A DNA stretch of 64,000 bases from Paenibacillus sp. JCM 18996 (GTDB taxonomy: Bacteria > Bacillota > Bacilli > Paenibacillales > NBRC-103111). The stretch covers positions 1 through 64,000 of the forward strand of contig BBFE01000005.1 of the NCBI GenBank assembly GCA_001313085.1. Direction: 5' to 3'. Made by a program: the position numbers and the translations under genes. Positions within the stretch are counted from its first letter, which is position 1. Every line of letters starts with the position of its first letter. This document shows positions 10,046 to 19,293 of the stretch, piece after piece. The notes under the pieces are model-generated. The model worked only from the letters and a program-made list of their open reading frames with translations, made no database searches and was not told where the DNA came from.

Positions 10046-10630
10046 TTGAGATGGCTGGAGTGGGCCAAACAGATTCAATCGATCGCCCAGACCGGGCTCA
10101 CCTACGCCAAAGACGTTTACGATATCGAAAGGTATGAGACGCTTAGGCAGCTCAGTATCGATATTCTCGATCAATACACATTCGCCGGAGCGGAGAGGAT
10201 CAGGTTAAGCTTTGCCAACGAAAGCGGCTATGCCACACCCAAAGTCGATGTGCGCGGGGTCATCTTTGAAGACGGCAAAATCCTGCTGGTCAGGGAAAAA
10301 AATCGACGGCGCCTGGTCTTTGCCCGGCGGCTGGGCCGACATCGGGCTCTCTCCTTCGGAAGTGGCGGTTAAAGAAATCAAGGAGGAATCGGGTTTCACA
10401 GCCGAACCTGTCAGACTGCTTGCTGTACTGGATAAAAAAATTTCACAAGCATCCACCCGAGCCCTACCATATCTATAAAATATTCATTCTGTGCAAGATT
10501 GTGGGCGGCACTGCAATCGGCGGAACGGAAACGAGCGAGGTTGGATTTTTTCGCAGACAATGAGCTGCCGGAGTTATCCCTTGAGCGGAACACGGAAAAG
10601 CAGATTATTACGATGTTCGAGTTTTTTTGA
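10046..10630 (+). CDS. Nudix hydrolase with N-terminal helical domain
   Basis: Nucleoside diphosphate-X hydrolase of the class with an N-terminal alpha-helical module ([21 protein letters not shown]). A TTG at 10046 with GAGAAGGAAG upstream could be an independent start; the frame is also continuous with the HAD gene. The Nudix helix is present as [16 protein letters not shown] after LPGGWADIG; the first Glu of G-x5-E is Leu, which I recall as usual for this subgroup, while the metal-binding REUxEE part is kept as KEIKEE. Seven A at 10296-10302 should be six, and further run errors lie near 10435 and 10550. The natural end is the stop at 10628-10630. Confidence 0.85.
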
Positions 10631-10673
10631 GGGATCCAGATAAAAAAGGTACTTTTAGACTAAGGTGTGCAAA

Positions 10674-10714
10674 AAAAGCGCAGGAAGCTTATACAATCAA
10701 GCTCCTGCGCTTTT
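10674..10714. terminator. bidirectional terminator
   Basis: AAAAGCGCAGGAAGCTT pairs with AAGCTCCTGCGCTTTT (one bulge). It ends both the Nudix gene and the convergent GH18/SLH gene, whose stop is 12 bases away. Confidence 0.85.
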
Positions 10715-10725
10715 CTTTGACAATT

Positions 10726-12561
10726 TTACCGATGGTTGTCCAGCCATTTTGCCAGCCGGTTTACCATCGCCGCGGTCTCTGCCCGAGTTGCCGTCCCCTG
10801 AGGATCCAGCGTCTGCCCGGATTTTCCCTGCAGCAAACCGGTTTGGACAGCAGCCGCGACAGCAGAACGCGACCAGGTTAGCAAGGTCCGTCCGAGTAAG
10901 TCTTCAGGATGGACCCCGCTCTATCTCAGATAGCTGCGGCGAGTCGCCGAGAATCTGCTGAGCCTTCATCAGCAGCTGAGCCATCTCTTCCCGGGTAACC
11001 AGTCGATTTGGCTGAAACGTCCCGTCCGGATATCCGGATACAATCTCCAGACCCTGCAGCAGTTGAATCCCTGACGTATACCAATCGGAAGGCCGAATAT
11101 CCGAGAAAGACGGGTTGTTCGCAGCCGGCGGGTTTCCGCCAAGAATGCAGCGGGCCAGCATGTTCACCAGCTCCGCGCGGGTGATTGGGCGTTCGGGATC
11201 GAAAGTTTTTTTGGCGAGGTTCCTTGTATCACGCCTTGACGATAAAGCTGCGCAATGTCGGTTTTGGCCCAATGGCCGCTGATATCAGTGAAATCTGCGG
11301 CCGCCTGGTTCGTTCCTCCGTAAGGAAAGCCGTCAAAGACAGGCCAAATGTCTTTCGTTTCCTCGCCCACATACCAGCCCGCTGCGCCCGCTAAACCATA
11401 TTTCAAAATAAGGTCTTTGCGTTCCCGCATTGACGCCGCATCTTCCAGCCAAATCTGGTGCTTCTTGCTTTCCTGTGTATACTCGGCGTAATTTTGCTGC
11501 GTCGAAGCATCCCATTTGATCTCCGGCTTCTGACTGCTCAACACATTTTGCATTTCCGTGAGAGTAAGGTCGGCATCGGTGACAGTTCCTTTTACCTGAT
11601 CGGTGACCCAATCGCGTGTGAAGAAAGGAACGCCAAGAACGACCTTATGTGCGGGAATTTCCTGCAGAAGCAGCCGGATTCCCTCATTGACCCAGGGAAG
11701 GGAGCCCACGGAGCCAGGCATCCCGCTACCGGCCCAATGCTCTTCATAGGCCATCAGGATAACGAAGTCGGCTGCTTTGCCGAGCGCATATCTATCGTAG
11801 GAGCCGGACCAGTTGGGGTCGCCGTTCGTGCGCATCACATCTACGGATACCATCTTGCCTGCGGGTTGGAGAGCGGCATGAAGCTCCGAGATGAAGGTCA
11901 CGAAATCCGCCTTGCTCTTCGTGCTCATGTTTTCGAAATCGATATTGATCCCATCCGCCCCGGTTTCTACAAGAGCAGCTTTGACCTCCTCGACCGCTTT
12001 TTTGCCTTTTCTCGGGATTGCTCAAGAAATCAGCCGTCAGTTGTTCATCAAAATGGTTGCCGAACATAGGCCAAACTTTCTTCCCTTGATCGTGGCTGGC
12101 ATTGACATAACGGGTATTCGTCAGCTTTTGCACGGGATCGCTGCCTTTTTGCAGGAAAAAACCAGCGGGGAGACACAACGGACAAATTTTGGGATACGCT
12201 GTTCTGCCTGAGAAAGGTGTCCGTCTTGCCGAAAGCGTTCCATCCGAGCACAAACCGGCTGACGGGTTTAACTTTGGCGTCTGACTTTGGGACATAACCG
12301 GTTTGTCCGGCCAGAAGGCCTATTTGGTAATAACCTGGCACCATTCCTTTAATCGGATATTCCTCGCCTGAGGAGAGAGTTTCCTTTAAAGATGAAGCGG
12401 AGTCCGGACTGGTGTATACGGGTGTGCCGTTCTTTTTGGCGACAGCGGCGAGAAGAGATGAAACTCCGCCCGAAGAAGGCTCCGCGTTTGCTTTAACGGT
12501 CATAAAGGGGCTGTAGAGAGCTGTTAAAAGCGCAGCTGCAGCCAGTGTTTGCTTTTTTCAT
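10726..12561 (-). CDS. secreted SH3b-GH18-SLH surface glycosidase
   Basis: Exported enzyme anchored to the cell wall. Reconstructed order: signal peptide MKKQTLAAAALLTALYS ending ANA|EP; SH3b-like domain (NGTPVYTSPD to TGYVPKSD); a GH18 barrel of the YaaH/YdhD spore-cortex or chitinase-like type with the catalytic DGINIDFE; then three S-layer homology repeats (FTDISGHWAKTDIAQL, FSDIRPSDWYTSGIQLL with SGYPDGTFQPN, and a last one ending MVNRLAKWLDNHR). About 610 residues. The start codon at 12561 becomes in frame with the signal peptide only if the six-T run at 12553-12558 is five. Further shifts lie near 12200, 12000, 11210 and 10900. SLH anchoring needs pyruvylated wall polymer. Likely role is peptidoglycan or glucosaminide trimming at the surface. 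Confidence 0.88.
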
Positions 12562-12723
12562 TTCATCCCTGCTTTCAATTCTAGTAAATCGACTATTCTA
12601 CTGTAATGGAAAGAGCAGGTGAATGAATAGAAAGACTTGATGGTAAAATTGGATATTTTCCCCGGAAGCTTGTATTGTATAAGGTGGAACAGCATGCATA
12701 AAATCCCATGGAGGAGAGGGAAA

Positions 12724-13287
12724 ATGAGCAGTCTGAATCTTGAGGAATATGAAGTCTTGAATCGCGACATCCATTGGGGACCCGTTACGGCAAAATTTGA
12801 ATTGACCCATCTGATAGAGGATGAAAGCCTTGTAAGCAATGTGAGCATCATTCCTTTTATAGGCGATCAGTGCGTCATGATTCAATTGGAGGACGGCCGC
12901 TGGGAGCTGATCGGCGGGACTTTGGAGCCGAAGGAGAGCTATAAAGACGCGTTAAAAAAGAGAATTAATGGAAGAGGCGGGGGCGGAGTTAACGAATTAC
13001 CGCATTTTTTTGGACAGTTTCGTTGCACTTCCTGTGCAGATTCTCCCTTCAGGCCGCATATTCCACACCCGGATTTCATTAGAGCCGTTGTGTTTGGAGA
13101 TGTAAAAATCGTCGGAAAACCTCTTAATCCGGAGGATGGTGAAAAGATTGCCAAGGTAGAGGCTGTGGATTTGGATGAAGCCGTGCGGAGGTTAGAGGAG
13201 ATCCGGAGATACGATATAGCGGATTTGTACAGGCTGGCGCATCGTATCCGGGGATCTGAACAGAGATTCTTGGCTCGGAAAGGATAG
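12724..13287 (+). CDS. Nudix hydrolase
   Basis: ATG at 12724 follows GGAGGAGAGGG. About 185 residues. When the six-A run near 12955 is read as five, a textbook Nudix box appears: GTLEPKESYKDALKRELMEE followed by AGA, which satisfies G-x5-E-x7-R-E-U-x-E-E-x-G-U. A T run at 13004-13010 must then lose two bases, returning to the original frame (HPDFIRAVVFGDVKI, then a basic C-terminus). The two errors sum to three, so the raw frame stays open but reads a false segment through the active site. Substrate unknown. Confidence 0.85.
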   Translation: MSSLNLEEYEVLNRDIHWGPVTAKFELTHLIEDESLVSNVSIIPFIGDQCVMIQLEDGRWELIGGTLEPKESYKDALKKRINGRGGGGVNELPHFFGQFRCTSCADSPFRPHIPHPDFIRAVVFGDVKIVGKPLNPEDGEKIAKVEAVDLDEAVRRLEEIRRYDIADLYRLAHRIRGSEQRFLARKG

Positions 13288-13373
13288 AAATCGAACATTT
13301 TGCCAAGAACCTCGTGAGCAGGCTTATGAGTGCATCCGGGGATAAGCGGTGTCATCGAAAAGGGGGGCCTTAC

Positions 13374-13696
13374 TTGAATTATATACTTCTGAATAAATGG
13401 GCGCTCCTTGCGGCGCTTGAGCTTTTGGCATGGTCATCCACCTTCTTCATGCTGTATGCCCGTTACCGGATGGGCTCTAAAGTCTGGTTTAAAATCGGGG
13501 CAGTGCTAACCGTATCGACCGGCGTCATCCCTCAGGTGGCACTGGGAATCATAAATTTGATCATGCAAAAAAAACTGGACCTTTTTTACGTTGGTTATAG
13601 TCCTCCTTATCCTCTACGCTTCAACCTTAGGCCGCAAAAAAAGATGAAGCAGCTCGACCAGTGGGCCCGGCGCAAATTTTCAAAACTTTAACATAA
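13374..13696 (+). CDS. small membrane protein, about three helices
   Basis: TTG at 13374 follows AAGGGGGGCC. The reconstructed protein of about 107 residues has helices near LNKWALLAALELLAWSSTFF, WFKIGAVLTVSTGVIPQVAL and DLFTLVIVLLILYASTLG, then a polar tail. Two run errors (T near 13586, A near 13638) must be corrected to reach the stop at 13694-13696. No family recognised. Confidence 0.6.
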
Positions 13697-13860
13697 CTAA
13701 GAAAACCTCTACCCGAGGCCATTCAATGATGAGCGACCACGAGTTAGAGGTAGGTTCTCTTGGTAAAAAAAAGTTTCATCTCGCTTTAAGACAGGATTGA
13801 TAACCGCATCATAAAAGCTTACTCTTAAGAAAGGAGCCGCGGTTCCGTTATCAAACATAT

Positions 13861-13874
13861 TGCAAACGCTTACG
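13861..13874 (+). promoter_or_regulatory. cre-like site upstream of sugar isomerase
   Basis: TGCAAACGCTTACG differs from the cre consensus TGWNANCGNTNWCA at two positions. It lies 32 bases before the ATG at 13906, suggesting catabolite control. The 165 bases between the preceding gene and this site show no other clear signal. Confidence 0.4.
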
Positions 13875-13905
13875 TCGAAAAAAAATGTAAAAGGAGGAAA
13901 AGCAG

Positions 13906-14796
13906 ATGCCCGATCATCGTATTTCCGGTTTTGGCTGCTGCTGGGTGCGCGATCTTTTGTTCCTCAGCAGGAGAAGGCAAACGAACACCAAGAAGACGCG
14001 GCTTCAGGATTAGTACACGGGGTACGCGAAGCCAGAGGATCGGCTATGATTTTGCGGAGCTCACCGTCGGTGCCTTAACCGGCCTGACCGAGTCCGAATT
14101 TGAACAGGTGGTGGACAAGCTCACCCAGGCAACCTCAGTATCCCGGCTTTCAACAGTTTTATACCAGCTTCCTTAAAAAATAACGGGTCCGTCGGTTGAT
14201 CTGCCCGCACTGGAGTCCTATATCGACCTGGCTGTACATAGGGTAAAGTCGGTTAGAGGCAAAATCATCGTGTTCGGCAGCGGCGGGGCAAGAAATGTTC
14301 CTGAGGATTTTTTCTCCGGAAGAGGGCATGGCGCAGATCAAACAATTTTTTAAGCCTGTGCAGTGAATATGCCGTGAAATATGGCGTTACGATAGCCATC
14401 GAACCGTTGAACCGTAAAGAAAGCAATGTGATCAACACGGTCGCGGAGGCCTTGGAACTGGCGGAAGAGCTGGATCTGCCGGGCATCCAGGTGCTTGCGG
14501 ACGCTTATCATATGTATTTGGAGCGTGAACCGCTTGAGATCATCAGCCGGGCAGTCAAGGCCGGCCGTTTGGCGCATGTTCATTACGCTGAATTTGACCG
14601 CAGCTTTCCTGTGGGACAGGCCGACAACGGCGTGGATTTCGCTCAGCTGTTTACTTTGCTGCAGGAAGCGGGTTACACAGGGGGAATATCCGCCGAATGC
14701 AGCTCCAAACAAATTGCCGTCGATAGCGAGGAATCGCTGTCTTACATCTCGCGGATTTGGAACGAAGTGCAGGCCAGGAGCAGTTCGTTGAACTGA
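13906..14796 (+). CDS. sugar phosphate isomerase/epimerase, TIM-barrel family
   Basis: Second xylose-isomerase-like TIM-barrel protein of the window. ATG at 13906 follows AAGGAGG. The N-terminal 40 residues cannot be reconstructed because several shifts occur between 13920 and 14040; from there the protein reads RIGYDFAELTVGALTGLTES, IIVFGSGGARNVP, VTIAIEPLNRKESNVINTV (metal-ligand Glu), VLADAYHMYLE and VHYAEFDR, ending GGISAECSS. At least five shifts in 890 bases. Length of about 290 fits the family. The substrate is unknown. Confidence 0.75.
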
Positions 14797-14810
14797 TAGT
14801 TGGCGTTATC

Positions 14811-14867
14811 TTCTCGTTGAAGTGTTAGTCGGGATCATCTTTCATTGAAGTGATAATCCGCATCATC
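14811..14867 (+). repeat. two imperfect tandem copies of a 28-29 base unit
   Basis: Copy one begins TTCTCGTTGAAGTGTTAGTC and ends GGGATCATC; copy two begins TTTCATTGAAGTGATAATCC and ends GCATCATC. About 75% identical. They lie between the isomerase stop and its terminator. Function unknown. Confidence 0.4.
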
Positions 14868-14873
14868 TTAATT

Positions 14874-14900
14874 AAAACCCGGTGAAATTGCCGGGTTTTA
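14874..14900 (+). terminator. rho-independent terminator
   Basis: AAAACCCGG pairs with CCGGGTTTT around TGAAATTG, followed by ATTATTT. Confidence 0.8.
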
Positions 14901-15063
14901 TTATTTGCAATCAGTGGAACTTTATCTTGTATCCAGTGAAGAAGTAGCTTCTGCGTAAAACTCACTGCACGCTTGTTTAAAAAAACTCACCGCACGTATA
15001 GGTGGTTATCGGAGACAAATAAAATATCTCTTCCATATGTTAGTGCGAGGGAGGTGATGGAGC

Positions 15064-15455
15064 ATGACAAAGCAGCCAATAACCATCGGAGCGAACAGTA
15101 TCGCAAAAAAATCGGCAGCCGTTCATTTCTCATTGTCGAAGTAGAGGCAAAAAACGACCGGAGTTGAAATTGATCCGGTATTTGGAGTCCGGACGACAGC
15201 ATTACAAGCTGCCAGACTTATTCAGGCGGGTGTAAGACGCACTATATTCCAAAGCACCGACCCTAAACCGCGTCCTGGAAAGAAAGTGGAGCTGAAAGGC
15301 GTACTTTTTTTTGCTAATGACCGCATTTTTTTAAGGTCTTCGACGTGGAAAACAAGACTGACATTTCCGTTCTTGTAAGAATCAATCGGGCGCAAGCTAT
15401 AAAGCTTATCCGCAGCGGTGTACGTATCATTAAAGTGTACAGAAAACCTTTCTAA
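15064..15455 (+). CDS. protein of unknown function
   Basis: ATG at 15064 lies shortly after GGGAGGTGATGG. After early frame problems near 15110-15140 (including an in-frame TAG at 15142) a long consistent stretch follows: GVRTTALQAARLIQAGVRRT, IFQSTDPKPRPGKKVELKGV, LVRINRAQAIKLIRSGVRII and the end KVYRKPF. A T run near 15305-15312 and one near 15328-15334 also need correction. About 125 residues. The repeated xxAIxLIRxGVRxI pattern suggests two halves of a duplicated fold. No family recognised. A strong terminator follows, supporting a real gene. Confidence 0.5.
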
Positions 15456-15475
15456 CAGATCATGGTGTTAATCAG

Positions 15476-15501
15476 GGCCGCGTAAACCGCGGCTTTTTTT
15501 T
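15476..15501 (+). terminator. rho-independent terminator
   Basis: GCCGCG pairs with CGCGGC around TAAAC, followed by eight T. Confidence 0.85.
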
Positions 15502-15622
15502 GATCGACTACGGCGGGCCTATCGAACTAAGAACAGCCTGGTAACATCTCTGAGTAGAATCTCCGAGTACACTGCGGCAGGAGTTTTTTGTTGTTCCTGA
15601 CGGTCGCTCATAATGGTAGAAA

Positions 15623-16633
15623 CTATACAACCGCGCATGCAGCGAATTGTTCCCTGAACCAGCTCTCGTCCAGATTCCGGCCAATGACCACAAACTCGCT
15701 TCGCCTTGCTTCATCGGTTCTCCATTCACGGTCCGGAGTTGAGCTGAACAGCATGTGGATACCTTGGAAAACAATTCGTTGTTTGACTCCTTTAATATTG
15801 AGCACGCCTTTGTAGCGGAAAGTGTCCACTCCATGCTCGGAGAGCCACTCACCCAGGAATTTTTTCAAGCTTTTTTTTCAGGTCCAGGGGCCGATCCTCC
15901 TTGAGCGAAAGCGATCTTACCTCATCGTCATGTTCGTGGTCCTCTTCTTCCAGGAATCCTGGTTCGATCTCCAGCTTTTTTCTCCAAATTAAAGGCTTGA
16001 ATTCCGAGAATCTGGTCTACCTCGATATTGGATTGCTTTGTGTGATAAATTTTCGCCGCGGTGTTCATGGACTTTAATCTCTGTTCCAGCTTTTGCAGCT
16101 CGCCTTCGCTTACCAGATCGATTTTGTTCAATAAAATAACATCTGCAAACGCAACCTGCTCCTGGCTTCATGGCCATCGTCCAAATGCTGTCCCGCATGC
16201 TTGGCATCAACCACCGTCACAATCGCGTCCAATTCGTAAAAGCCCGCCATTTCCTCATCCACAAAAAACGTTTGCGCCACAGGAGCCGGGTCTGCCAGGC
16301 CTGTCGTCTCGATCAGAACGCGGTCAAACTGAACGCTGCGGTTGCTCTTGCCAAGCTTGGCGTCCATCAATTCACCCAGAATCCGGATTAAATCTCCACG
16401 CACAGTACAGCAAATACAGCCGTTGTTCATTTCAAAAAAAATCTCTTCATCCGCCCCCACAACCAGCTGGTTGTCTATTCCAGTCTCGCCGAATTCGTTC
16501 ACAATAACAGCAACTTTCTGGCCGTGGTCGGCAGTAAGGACATGGTTCAGAAGAGTAGTCTTTCCCGCTCCCAAAAAAATCCGGTTAATACGGTTACGGG
16601 TATTCTGGAGATTGCAGATTGTTCGGATAGCAT
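15623..16633 (-). CDS. CobW/COG0523 GTPase, putative zinc metallochaperone
   Basis: G3E-family GTPase. ATG at 16633 follows GAGGTGACTGC. Reconstructed order: Walker A in VLTGFLGAGKTTLLNHVL; the metal-binding CxCC motif in NNGCICCTVRGDL; LIETTGLADPAPVAQTFF; G4 NKID in LLNKIDLVSEGEL; then a CobW C-terminal domain with an acidic/His stretch EEEDHEHDDE. About 330 residues. The P-loop demands five T, but the run (16573-16579) has seven. C-terminal end FREQFAACAVV. A Zur-like box precedes it, and a paralogue lies just upstream. Known COG0523 members under Zur deliver zinc to apo-enzymes when zinc is scarce; cobalt or other metal roles also exist in the family. Confidence 0.9.
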
Positions 16634-16661
16634 GTGCAGTCACCTCAACATAAGATTTTAA

Positions 16662-16676
16662 TCGTAAATATTACTA
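16662..16676. promoter_or_regulatory. Zur-like box upstream of the first COG0523 gene
   Basis: TCGTAAATATTACTA matches the B. subtilis Zur consensus TCGTAATnATTACGA at all but two positions. It lies 29 bases before the start at 16633 (minus strand). Confidence 0.6.
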
Positions 16677-16707
16677 TTAACTAATATAAAGGGACAAGCT
16701 TCCATTG

Positions 16708-17731
16708 TCAAATCAAGGCGGCCGGGTGTCCGAACAAGCTCTCCCATTCCGCAAACAGCTTATCCCAATCCAGGTTCAAGCCGATGAGTACAAGATAGGA
16801 GGGGCCCTTGTAGTTGCTCTTCTGCCAAACTGCTCTTTTCAACGCGTACTGCAGTAAGCACGAGCCTTCACCGTTGACCGAAACGTAACCTTTTGCTCTA
16901 AGCAGCTGCGAACTCCAGCGATCCAGGAAATCCTCGAGCTTTTTTGTTTTTTTTATAGAAGTCCCTTCCTGAAAAGATAAAACCATGCTTCTAACTCTGG
17001 AGTAAGATGCTTGGTGCGGGTGCTGATGCTTGTGACCGGATGGAGCCGGCTTGTGGACGATTATCTTGAAAGTGTTTCGGACTGACGATATTCTGCGCTC
17101 CCTGGAACTGATATCGGCAGAATCGATTGGACATCGATATCGCATTCAATACTGTAAACAATCGGGGAGTAAGGATTATATTTTCGCACCGCTTTCTCAA
17201 TTTTGGCCAAATAGGGGAGTTTGAGTCTGTCGATTTTATTCAAAATAAGCAGGTCCGCCAATTCCATTTGTTTTCGCAAAGTATGGACCAACTCCTTGTC
17301 GGTAGAAAAGATGCTGTTATATTCAGGCACATGCTCGGAGTCGAGCACAGTGATGATCTGCTTAAGAGCAACCTTTCCCAGTAAAAAAAACGGCTCAGTT
17401 AAGCAGTCTGACACTTCATCCGGGTTGGCGACGCCGGTCAGTTCTATGAGAATCAGATCGGGCTGTTGAATCAGAAGCCTGCTGATGCAGCCCGCGACTT
17501 CACTTTTTTTTGGTGCAGCACATGCAGCCATCCATCAGCTTCTCTACGCCAATTCCAGGGAAAGCCCCCTGCAGAATTGTACCGTCCACATCGCTGTGCC
17601 CCAGCTCATTCATAAGAACCATCGCTTTCAGTCCGCGCAGTCTGGCTTCATTTAACAAACGAAGAAGTAAAGTTGTTTTTTTTCCGCTTCCCAAAAAATC
17701 CGCTCAACACGATAACCGGCACTTTATCCAT
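16708..17731 (-). CDS. second CobW/COG0523 GTPase, putative zinc metallochaperone
   Basis: Paralogue of the downstream gene, about 335 residues. ATG at 17731 follows AAGGAGGGTGCTATGC. The start reads MDKVPVIVLSGFLGSGKTTL once two A/T runs are corrected. The CxCC motif is GCMCC in LMDGCMCCTKKSEV, followed by LILIELTGVANPDEV and LLILNKIDRLKLPY. A His-rich stretch near residue 240 (SGHKHQHPHQ) is a likely metal reservoir. The C-terminus LDWDKLFAEWESLFG is the CobW C-terminal domain. It is preceded by a near-perfect Zur box. Two diverged copies side by side suggest different client proteins rather than simple dosage. Confidence 0.9.
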
Positions 17732-17754
17732 GCATAGCACCCTCCTTGTTTAAA

Positions 17755-17769
17755 TTGTAATCATTACGA
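17755..17769. promoter_or_regulatory. Zur box of the second COG0523 gene
   Basis: TTGTAATCATTACGA differs from TCGTAATnATTACGA at one position. It lies 24 bases upstream of the ATG at 17731. Confidence 0.75.
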
Positions 17770-17876
17770 ATAATATGTAGCCATCATAATACAAATTCCA
17801 TGGACAGTCTATGCATCTGAAAAGATAAATCGCAATCTTGACGATTAACGAAAAAAGTTGTTATATTTTTTTTAAA

Positions 17877-17891
17877 ACGTAATCATTACGA
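17877..17891. promoter_or_regulatory. Zur box facing the ferredoxin gene
   Basis: ACGTAATCATTACGA differs from the Zur consensus at one position. It is 108 bases from the previous Zur box, in the divergent intergenic region, and precedes the rightward transcript carrying the ferredoxin. Confidence 0.75.
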
Positions 17892-17930
17892 TTAATTAAA
17901 AGAAACAGGTTAGTGTTTTGGGAGGCGAGA

Positions 17931-18015
17931 ATGGCAGATGAACAAAGCCAAGAGATTAGACAATATCGGCATGATGACGAATATTAGACGAACTCAAAGC
18001 GCACTGAACGACTAA
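17931..18015 (+). other. two overlapping short frames of doubtful coding status
   Basis: Directly after GGGAGGCGAGA, ATG at 17931 opens 18 codons (MADEQSQEIRQYRHDDEY, stop at 17985) and ATG at 17938 opens 25 codons in another frame (ending TQSALND, stop at 18013). The ribosome binding site is good, so one of them may be a true small Zur-controlled peptide or a leader. I recognise neither. They do not resemble the zinc-free ribosomal protein paralogues often found under Zur. Confidence 0.25.
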
Positions 18016-18043
18016 TGCAAGCCAAATGTGGAAGGGGATAAGT

Positions 18044-18421
18044 ATGACGACATGGGATTTGTCCGGGACAAAGCATCACGTTTTTTTTATATGCAATGGG
18101 GCTTGCTGCAAAAGACAAGGAGCGGATGAGGTCACTCTCGCCATCAGAGATGAGATTCACAAATGGGGAGCCGATCCGCTGATCCATACGACAAGGACCC
18201 TATGTCAGGGAAGCTGCGATAATTCTTGTGTCGTAACTGTTTATCCCGCCGGCGTTTGGTACAAGCAGGTAACACCGGAGCTGGGACGCAGCATAGTCTC
18301 CCGGCATTTAATTGAAGGAAGCCCGATTTCCAATCAAACGATTTACAATTATGAAGAGGGCTTTGTACTCAAAGACATGTCGCTTAAAGGGCTCAAAAAA
18401 GGCAGCGGCAAACAATCCTGA
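18044..18421 (+). CDS. [2Fe-2S] thioredoxin-like ferredoxin
   Basis: ATG at 18044 follows GGAAGGGGATAAGT. 125 residues, intact. Cluster cysteines are arranged as CNGACC near the N-terminus and CQGSCDNSCVVTVYP around residue 65, the pattern of the thioredoxin-fold [2Fe-2S] family (NuoE-related, CbiW-like). HKWGADPLIHTT and GVWYKQVTPE are typical blocks. It lies after a Zur box and divergent from two COG0523 GTPases. CbiW-type ferredoxins are known beside CobW-like proteins in cobalt clusters; a role in metal reduction or delivery is therefore plausible here but is inference. Terminator at 18461. Confidence 0.85.
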   Translation: MTTWDLSGTKHHVFFICNGACCKRQGADEVTLAIRDEIHKWGADPLIHTTRTLCQGSCDNSCVVTVYPAGVWYKQVTPELGRSIVSRHLIEGSPISNQTIYNYEEGFVLKDMSLKGLKKGSGKQS

Positions 18422-18460
18422 TTGAAAAAATAACTGATTTTCATATAGAAAAATGTATGG

Positions 18461-18505
18461 CAAGCGCTGTTCTCCCGACGGAGAGGAGCGCTTGTTCGTT
18501 TTCTT
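18461..18505 (+). terminator. rho-independent terminator
   Basis: CAAGCGCT pairs with AGCGCTTG, with an inner TCTCC/GGAGA helix, followed by TTCGTTTTCTTT. Confidence 0.75.
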
Positions 18506-18583
18506 TGAATAGTCCGGCGCTGATTGGTTTAAATATAAAACAATATTATTTCACAAAAGATTTGCTTGATAGGAGGGAATAAC

Positions 18584-19268
18584 ATGAAGGCGGAGCGGAA
18601 GAAAACGGTTTACTTTCTGTCAGGCATCGGAACCTGGCAGAGCGGCAATCTTTTTTTGGCGGGGCAATGTCCTATATCGAAAAAAAATACGGCGAAGAAG
18701 GGATCACCGTCCGCACGGCGGATTTCTACCCTTACGGCACGATGGACGGAGTCGACAAGAGACATTTTAATGTTTTCCTTGCGCGCCAGGCTTTCCAGGT
18801 CAGCAGGGATATGTATGTGAAGTATAACAACAGCCGCGGCGCCCTCCGGACGCTCCGTCCATGATACGCGACTACGAAAAGAACGGCGGCGGAGAAATCG
18901 TCCTGATCGGGCACAGCGGGGGCGGAGTAGTTGCCTATGGCACGGCCAAAATGCTCCATGAGCGAGGATATCCTGTGGATGGAGTGATTCTGGTCGGGTC
19001 GCCGGAGCTGTGGATCGCCGACGATTGGCAGGAACGGGTGCACAGCATCCGAAAAGCCGGCCGGTTCGGCGATCCCGTTACATGGTGGGGAAGGCCCTGT
19101 CCCGGAGCGCCGCGTTGCTGCGAAACTGTAGACATTGTAGGCGGGCATCCCGATTATTTCCGGTCAGAGATGAAGGATGCGAGCGGCATCTCCAATCTGT
19201 CCAAAACAATGGACGGAATCTGGAAATGGCTGCGGCCAAAGGTCGGCTGCGAGCTGGACAAGGTATGA
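18584..19268 (+). CDS. alpha/beta-hydrolase-fold protein
   Basis: ATG at 18584 follows AGGAGGG. About 225 residues. The nucleophile elbow is GHSGGG in IVLIGHSGGGVVAYGTAKML (near residue 110). A conserved His near the C-terminus is in DIVGGHPDYFRSEMKDASG. An early YFLSGIGTWQSGNLF block forms the first strand and oxyanion region. Seven T at 18651-18657 should be five, and another shift lies near 18860. The triad-like arrangement suggests an esterase or lipase; substrate unknown. The following membrane protein starts 25 bases after its stop. Confidence 0.8.
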
Positions 19269-19293
19269 AATTTAAATGACAGGGGGAGACGCA

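Noticed and set aside
13697..13765. Inverted repeat around ACCTCTACCCGAGG as a terminator
   Set aside because: The pairing is interrupted and no T run follows in the right place.
15508..15852. Minus-strand frame over the end of the first COG0523 gene as a separate gene
   Set aside because: It is an alternative frame of the CobW C-terminal domain, not an independent product.
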